Of a stretch of DNA of 64,000 bases, positions 60,531 through 64,000 are shown one piece after another. The translations under genes and the position numbers were made by a program. Numbering within the stretch: the stretch's first letter is position 1; every line of letters begins with the position of its first letter. Source of the stretch: Nocardia jejuensis NBRC 103114 (GTDB lineage Bacteria > Actinomycetota > Actinomycetes > Mycobacteriales > Mycobacteriaceae); NCBI RefSeq assembly GCF_001613145.1, contig NZ_BDBU01000002.1, forward strand, positions 62,001 through 126,000. Direction: 5' to 3'. The notes below the pieces were generated by a model. It had not been told where the DNA came from. It saw only the letters and a list, made by a program, of their open reading frames with translations, and ran no database searches.

Positions 60531-62084
60531 ATGCCGGTGCCGGCAGCTGCGGTCTTCGAACGTCTGAAGACGTTCGCGGCGGTGGATTCCACTCAGGACC
60601 GCGAGAACCGAGCGATCACCGAGGTGTTCACCGGGAGGACCCTGGGGGCGGTGCCGGTGGGCACGGCCGCGGATGTCGAGACGGCGGTCGCCAGAGCACG
60701 TGTGGCGCAGGCCGAATGGGCCGCGCGCACCCCCAAGGAGCGTGCCGAGGTACTCGAGCGCTACCGGGCGCTGGTGGTCGAGAATCGCGACTACCTCATG
60801 GACGTGGTGCAGGCCGAGACCGGCAAGGCCCGGTGGGCGGCCCAGGAAGAGATCATGGGCCTGATGTTCGCGGCCCGCTACTTCGCGCGCGTCGCGCCGA
60901 AACTGCTGGCCTCGCACAGCGTCGAGGGCGCGTTCCCGCTGCTGAACCGCGCGGCCGTGCGGGCGGTGCCCAAGGGCGTGGTCGGAGTCATCGCGCCGTG
61001 GAACTACCCCATGCTGCTCTCGGTCGGCGATTCGATCCCGGCGCTGCTGGCCGGTAACGCGGTCGTGGTCAAGCCGGACAGTCAGACGCCGTATTCCTCC
61101 CTCGCCAACGCCGAACTCTTCGCCCGGGCCGGACTGCCGCGCGATCTGTTCGCGGTCGTGACCGGTCCCGGCACCGTCGTGGGCACCGCGATCACCGATT
61201 CGTGCGACTACCTGATGTTCACCGGATCCTCCGCGACCGGCCGCACCCTGGCCCAGCAGTGCGGCAGTCGTCTGATCGGCTTCTCGGCCGAACTGGGCGG
61301 CAAGAACCCGATGATCGTGACCAGCGGCGCGAACCTCGACAAGGCCGCCAAGGCCGCCGTGCGCGCCTGCTTCTCCAACGCCGGTCAGCTGTGTATCTCG
61401 ATCGAGCGCATGTACGTCGAGCGCTCGGTGGCGCAGGAGTTCACCCAGAAGTTCGTCGCCGCCGTGCAGGCCGCGAAACTCGGTGCGTCCTACGACTTCT
61501 CGCAGGACATCGGCAGCCTGATCTCCGAGGCGCAGCTCGAGACCGTCACCAAGCACGTCGCGGATGCGGTGTCCAAGGGCGCGAAGATCCTCGTCGGCGG
61601 CAACGCGCGCCCGGATCTCGGGCCGCTGTTCTTCGAGCCGACCGTGTTGAGCGATGTCACCGACGCGATGGAGTGCGGACGCGGTGAAACCTTCGGCCCG
61701 CTGGTCTCGATCTACCCCGTCGATTCGGTGGACGAGGCCGTCACCCGCGCCAACGACACCGAGTACGGCCTGAACGCGAGCGTCTGGGCGGGTAGCAAGG
61801 CCGAGGGTGAACGCATCGCCGAACGCCTGCACGCGGGCACGGTCAATATCGACGAGGGGTATGCCCCGGCCTGGGGCACCACCGGCGCGCCGATGGGCGG
61901 CATGGGTATCTCCGGTGTGGGCCGGCGGCACGGTCCCGACGGCCTGCTGAAGTTCACCGAACGGCAGACGGTGGTGGTGACCCGCTTCCTGAACCTGGAC
62001 GCCCCCGGATTCCTGCCCCAGGACAAGTGGCAGCCGCTGCTCATGACCCTGGCTCGCGGCATCCGGTTCCTGCCCGGACGCTGA
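60531..62084 (+). CDS. gabD2: Succinic semialdehyde dehydrogenase (GabD2-type)
   Basis: A 517-residue aldehyde dehydrogenase of the NADP-dependent GabD2 branch described in mycobacteria. The nucleotide-binding block GVIAPWNYP, the general-base Glu in ELGGKNP and the catalytic Cys in SNAGQLCIS are intact, and the C-terminal LPGR end with RFLNLDAPGFLPQDKW is typical. Converts succinic semialdehyde to succinate (GABA shunt/TCA variant). CAGGAGG precedes the ATG. Monocistronic, closed by a hairpin. Confidence 0.9.
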   Translation: MPVPAAAVFERLKTFAAVDSTQDRENRAITEVFTGRTLGAVPVGTAADVETAVARARVAQAEWAARTPKERAEVLERYRALVVENRDYLMDVVQAETGKARWAAQEEIMGLMFAARYFARVAPKLLASHSVEGAFPLLNRAAVRAVPKGVVGVIAPWNYPMLLSVGDSIPALLAGNAVVVKPDSQTPYSSLANAELFARAGLPRDLFAVVTGPGTVVGTAITDSCDYLMFTGSSATGRTLAQQCGSRLIGFSAELGGKNPMIVTSGANLDKAAKAAVRACFSNAGQLCISIERMYVERSVAQEFTQKFVAAVQAAKLGASYDFSQDIGSLISEAQLETVTKHVADAVSKGAKILVGGNARPDLGPLFFEPTVLSDVTDAMECGRGETFGPLVSIYPVDSVDEAVTRANDTEYGLNASVWAGSKAEGERIAERLHAGTVNIDEGYAPAWGTTGAPMGGMGISGVGRRHGPDGLLKFTERQTVVVTRFLNLDAPGFLPQDKWQPLLMTLARGIRFLPGR

Positions 62085-62089
62085 ACCGA

Positions 62090-62116
62090 TCGGCGCGGCA
62101 TTCGGTGCCGCGCCGA
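62090..62116. terminator. Perfect 10-bp hairpin terminator
   Basis: TCGGCGCGGC (62090-62099) pairs with GCCGCGCCGA (62107-62116) directly after the gabD2 stop. Confidence 0.8.
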
Positions 62117-62195
62117 GGTGTTCCCCTGTCCGGCACCGTCATTCGTGCGACCGTCCCGGGCTCACTAGGCTGGGGACGGTCGAAAGGATGTTCAC

Positions 62196-63005
62196 ATGTC
62201 GCAGAGTCCACTCGCCTCCTCCGGACCGTGGGACGAGGTCGCCGAGCGGTACGACGACGCGGCCACCGAGGTCATGCGGCCGTTCTCGGCCCATGCCCTC
62301 GCGCTCGCCGAGCTGTCGCCCGGGGCACACGTGGTCGATGTGGCGGCCGGACCCGGCACCCTCGCGATTCCCGCGGCCGCGCGGGTCGCACGGGTCAGTG
62401 CCCTGGACTTCTCCCCGCTGATGATCGAGCGACTGGTGCGGCACGCCGAGGCGGCCGGACTCGACGCCATCGATGCCCGGGTCGGTGACGGTCAGGCCCT
62501 GCCGTACGCCGAGGACAGTTTCGACGCCGGGTTCTCCCTCTTCGGTCTGATGTTCTTCCCCGATCGGGCCCGCGGATTCGCCGAACTGCACCGGGTCCTG
62601 CGTCCCGGCGCGATCGCCGTCGTCTCGAGCTGGGCCCCGCTCGCGGACTCCTCGCTGATGACCCTGCTGTCCGGCGCGTTCCAGGCGGGCATCCCGGGTT
62701 ACCCCGCGCCCCAGCCGAATCCGGAGAACCTGGAGAACCCCGAGGTGTTCGAGGCCGAGCTGCGCGCGGCGGGTTTCACCGAGGTGAGCGTGCGGGCGCA
62801 CACCGAGTCGTTCGCCTACGACAGCGCCGAACAGCTGTGGGACAGGCTCACTCGCGGTAGTGCGCCACTGCAGTTGGCGCGCTCGCGTTTCGACGAGGAG
62901 ACCTGGAAAGCGCAGGAGCACACCATGATCGAGTATCTGGCCGCACGCTACGAACCGAATCGGCCGCTCACCACCACGGCATATCTCGGCACCGGCCGCA
63001 AGTAG
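62196..63005 (+). CDS. Class I SAM-dependent methyltransferase
   Basis: A 269-residue methyltransferase of the UbiE/type 11 fold: motif I VVDVAAGPGTLAIPAA, then ALDFSPLMIERL (motif II) and VGDGQALPYAEDSFDAGFSL (motif III region). Substrate unknown. AAAGGATG precedes the ATG. No SAM- or metabolite-specific context; stands alone between two hairpins. Confidence 0.9.
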   Translation: MSQSPLASSGPWDEVAERYDDAATEVMRPFSAHALALAELSPGAHVVDVAAGPGTLAIPAAARVARVSALDFSPLMIERLVRHAEAAGLDAIDARVGDGQALPYAEDSFDAGFSLFGLMFFPDRARGFAELHRVLRPGAIAVVSSWAPLADSSLMTLLSGAFQAGIPGYPAPQPNPENLENPEVFEAELRAAGFTEVSVRAHTESFAYDSAEQLWDRLTRGSAPLQLARSRFDEETWKAQEHTMIEYLAARYEPNRPLTTTAYLGTGRK

Positions 63006-63023
63006 GCGACCCGGCGCGGGGGC

Positions 63024-63061
63024 GGTGGGGCGACCGGCCACTCGGGGCCGGCCGCCCCACC
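63024..63061. terminator. Hairpin terminator between convergent genes
   Basis: GGTGGGGCG plus CCGGCC (63024-63039) pair with GGCCGG plus CCGCCCCACC (63046-63061), with one bulge. It separates the methyltransferase gene from the convergent DUF779 gene. Confidence 0.7.
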
Positions 63062-63063
63062 CA

Positions 63064-63471
63064 TCATCCGGTCAGATCGGAGCCTCGTGAGGGCGCCGGA
63101 GCCGCTTCCAGCGCCGCCGTCTCGGCGTCCGTGAACAACCGCGACCTGATGATGAACCTGACTCCCTCGGGTGCTTCGAGGGAGAAGCCGTTACCGCGAC
63201 CCGGTGTCACGTCGACGGTGAGGTGGGTGTTGCGCCAGTGCTCGAACCGGTCGGCGGCGAGCCAGAACGAGGTGTCCGGGAAGACCCGCCCGAGCAGCAC
63301 GTCGGCCGCGCCCACCTGGAACTCGCCCAGCGGGTAGCACCGCGGCGAGCTGCCGTCGCAGCAGTCGCCGGACTGATGGAACAGCACCGGTCCGTGCTGG
63401 GCGATCAGCGCCTGCAAGGTCGTCGTCGCCCGGTCGGTGATGCCGACACGCGAAATAACTCCTGGCCTCAT
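63064..63471 (-). CDS. DUF779 protein
   Basis: A 135-residue DUF779 protein: ALIAQHGPVLFHQSGDCCDG then SSPRCYPLGEF and DTSFWLAADRFEHWRNTHLT, the family signature. Usually encoded next to aldehyde or alcohol dehydrogenases, and here a semialdehyde dehydrogenase lies one gene away; function unknown. ATG with GAGGAG upstream. Confidence 0.85.
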   Translation of the reverse strand: MRPGVISRVGITDRATTTLQALIAQHGPVLFHQSGDCCDGSSPRCYPLGEFQVGAADVLLGRVFPDTSFWLAADRFEHWRNTHLTVDVTPGRGNGFSLEAPEGVRFIIRSRLFTDAETAALEAAPAPSRGSDLTG

Positions 63472-63812
63472 CTCACTCCTCGAAGGTTGCTCGAATCCGC
63501 TGAACCACGTTGGGGGTCAGGCGAATTCGGGTCTGTCTCTCACCTTACGGAGTTCGGCGCCCGGCGCCCGGTTACGGTCAGCGTGGCGAATATTGGCACG
63601 ATTCGTCACCGGACCGGCACCCCGCGATTCAGCGGCCCGAACCGGTCCGCGGACGTGCGCGTTGCGGTGGTCGCGGGTGCGTGCGCGGCCGCCCGTGCCC
63701 GGCTCGGCATCGATCATGGTGCGGCTCCCGATCTCGGATCTTCCAGGACAGGGGGCCACTATGAACCGCGATGGTTGTCGAGAGGTTGGCGTGCGCGGCG
63801 TCGCCGAATCAT
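63472..63812. other. Intergenic region
   Basis: About 340 bases upstream of the DUF779 gene and downstream of the partial gene at the edge. No gene, repeat or hairpin of note was seen beyond ordinary GC-rich sequence. Confidence 0.5.
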
Positions 63813-64000
63813 TCACGCGCGCAAGGCGGAATGCAATCGGGCGGTGGCCAGGGCGCGTCGGCTGTCGCCTCGGGGCAGCAGTCGCGCCGCGTGCTCGTGC
63901 ACCGCGATATCGTCCGGGCAGCGCTGTCCCAGGCGCAGCGCGTGCTCCGGATTGTGGTCGGCCAGCACCGCGGTGCGCAGGCACACGTCCAGGTGCTCGC
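63813..64000 (-). CDS. C-terminal part of a gene running off the window
   Basis: On the minus strand the frame from the window edge to TGA 63813 encodes 61 residues: EHLDVCLRTAVLADHNPEHA, LRLGQRCPDDIAVHEHAARL and a Leu/Arg/Ala-rich end. It resembles the C-terminus of a helical repeat (TPR/BTAD-like) protein or regulator, but the fragment is too short to name. The start lies beyond the window. Confidence 0.55.
   Translation of the reverse strand, partial: EHLDVCLRTAVLADHNPEHALRLGQRCPDDIAVHEHAARLLPRGDSRRALATARLHSALRA

Noticed and set aside
60375..61931. Long open minus-strand frame (518 codons) opposite gabD2
   Set aside because: Shadow of the dehydrogenase gene; no family features and no plausible start.
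1..64000. CRISPR arrays
   Set aside because: No regularly spaced near-identical repeats of 24-40 bases were seen; the only tandem repeats are the short leader repeats at 57.5 kb and the 10-bp duplication at 27.56 kb.

Overview
The window is chromosomal DNA from a high-GC actinobacterium, most likely a mycolate-producing Nocardiaceae member; Nocardia is my best guess. This rests on inference from gene families, not on a marker gene: frequent GTG/TTG starts, a DUF3558 lipoprotein, DUF5134, HTH/DUF5753 + DUF397 pairs, an F420-type nitroreductase, conservon (roadblock/DUF742/GTPase) operons and a site matching the KstR operator. No rRNA, tRNA, CRISPR array, integrase or intact transposase was seen.

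Layout. 1-3.0 kb: the end of a Calvin-cycle operon (cbbX, class I fructose-1,6-bisphosphatase, phosphoribulokinase), implying a CO2-fixation locus to the left. 3.1-14.5 kb: ordinary genes (HdeD and DUF1275 membrane proteins, thiolase, ComB-like phosphatase, DUF3558 lipoprotein, proline iminopeptidase, exported alpha/beta hydrolase, epoxide hydrolase, small proteins). 14.7-16.4 kb: a broken flavin monooxygenase/TetR pair joined at a perfect inverted repeat. 16.4-23.2 kb: regulator/enzyme or regulator/pump pairs (AraC/MFS, HxlR/hydrolase, LysR/EthD). 23.3-27.8 kb: an accessory patch of DUF3885, DUF2283, SMI1/KNR4, a nucleotidyltransferase, several decayed genes and the second copy of a ~120-bp inverted-repeat element whose first copy lies at 12.6 kb. 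27.9-33.3 kb: Ddn-type nitroreductase, TetR/DoxX pair, and a divergent unit (exported protein with a frameshift; small membrane ORF, linalool dehydratase/isomerase-like protein, DUF5134) around a large inverted-repeat operator. 33.4-36.4 kb: gene remnants, a HTH/DUF397 pair and a winged-helix protein. 36.4-48.5 kb: oxidoreductase, HxlR/thioesterase/MFS, serine hydrolase, two NUDIX proteins, exported HNH nuclease, nitronate monooxygenase-like protein behind a KstR-type palindrome, and a TetR/ketosynthase divergent pair. 48.5-49.2 kb: a VapBC-type toxin-antitoxin pair. 49.3-52.4 kb: methionine salvage (mtnA-mtnB fusion, mtnD, mtnC) behind a compact foldable leader. 52.5-57.5 kb: six conservon genes in the order B-D-A-B-C-D. 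58.1-64 kb: alkaline phosphatase and lipoprotein, gabD2-type dehydrogenase, methyltransferase, DUF779 protein and a partial gene at the right edge.

Convergent gene ends are repeatedly separated by strong perfect hairpins without clear T-tracts, which I read as bidirectional terminators. The parts that best repay attention are the mtnAB leader, the repeated inverted-repeat element, the linalool-dehydratase-like locus, the double conservon and the inverted-repeat junction at 15.46 kb.
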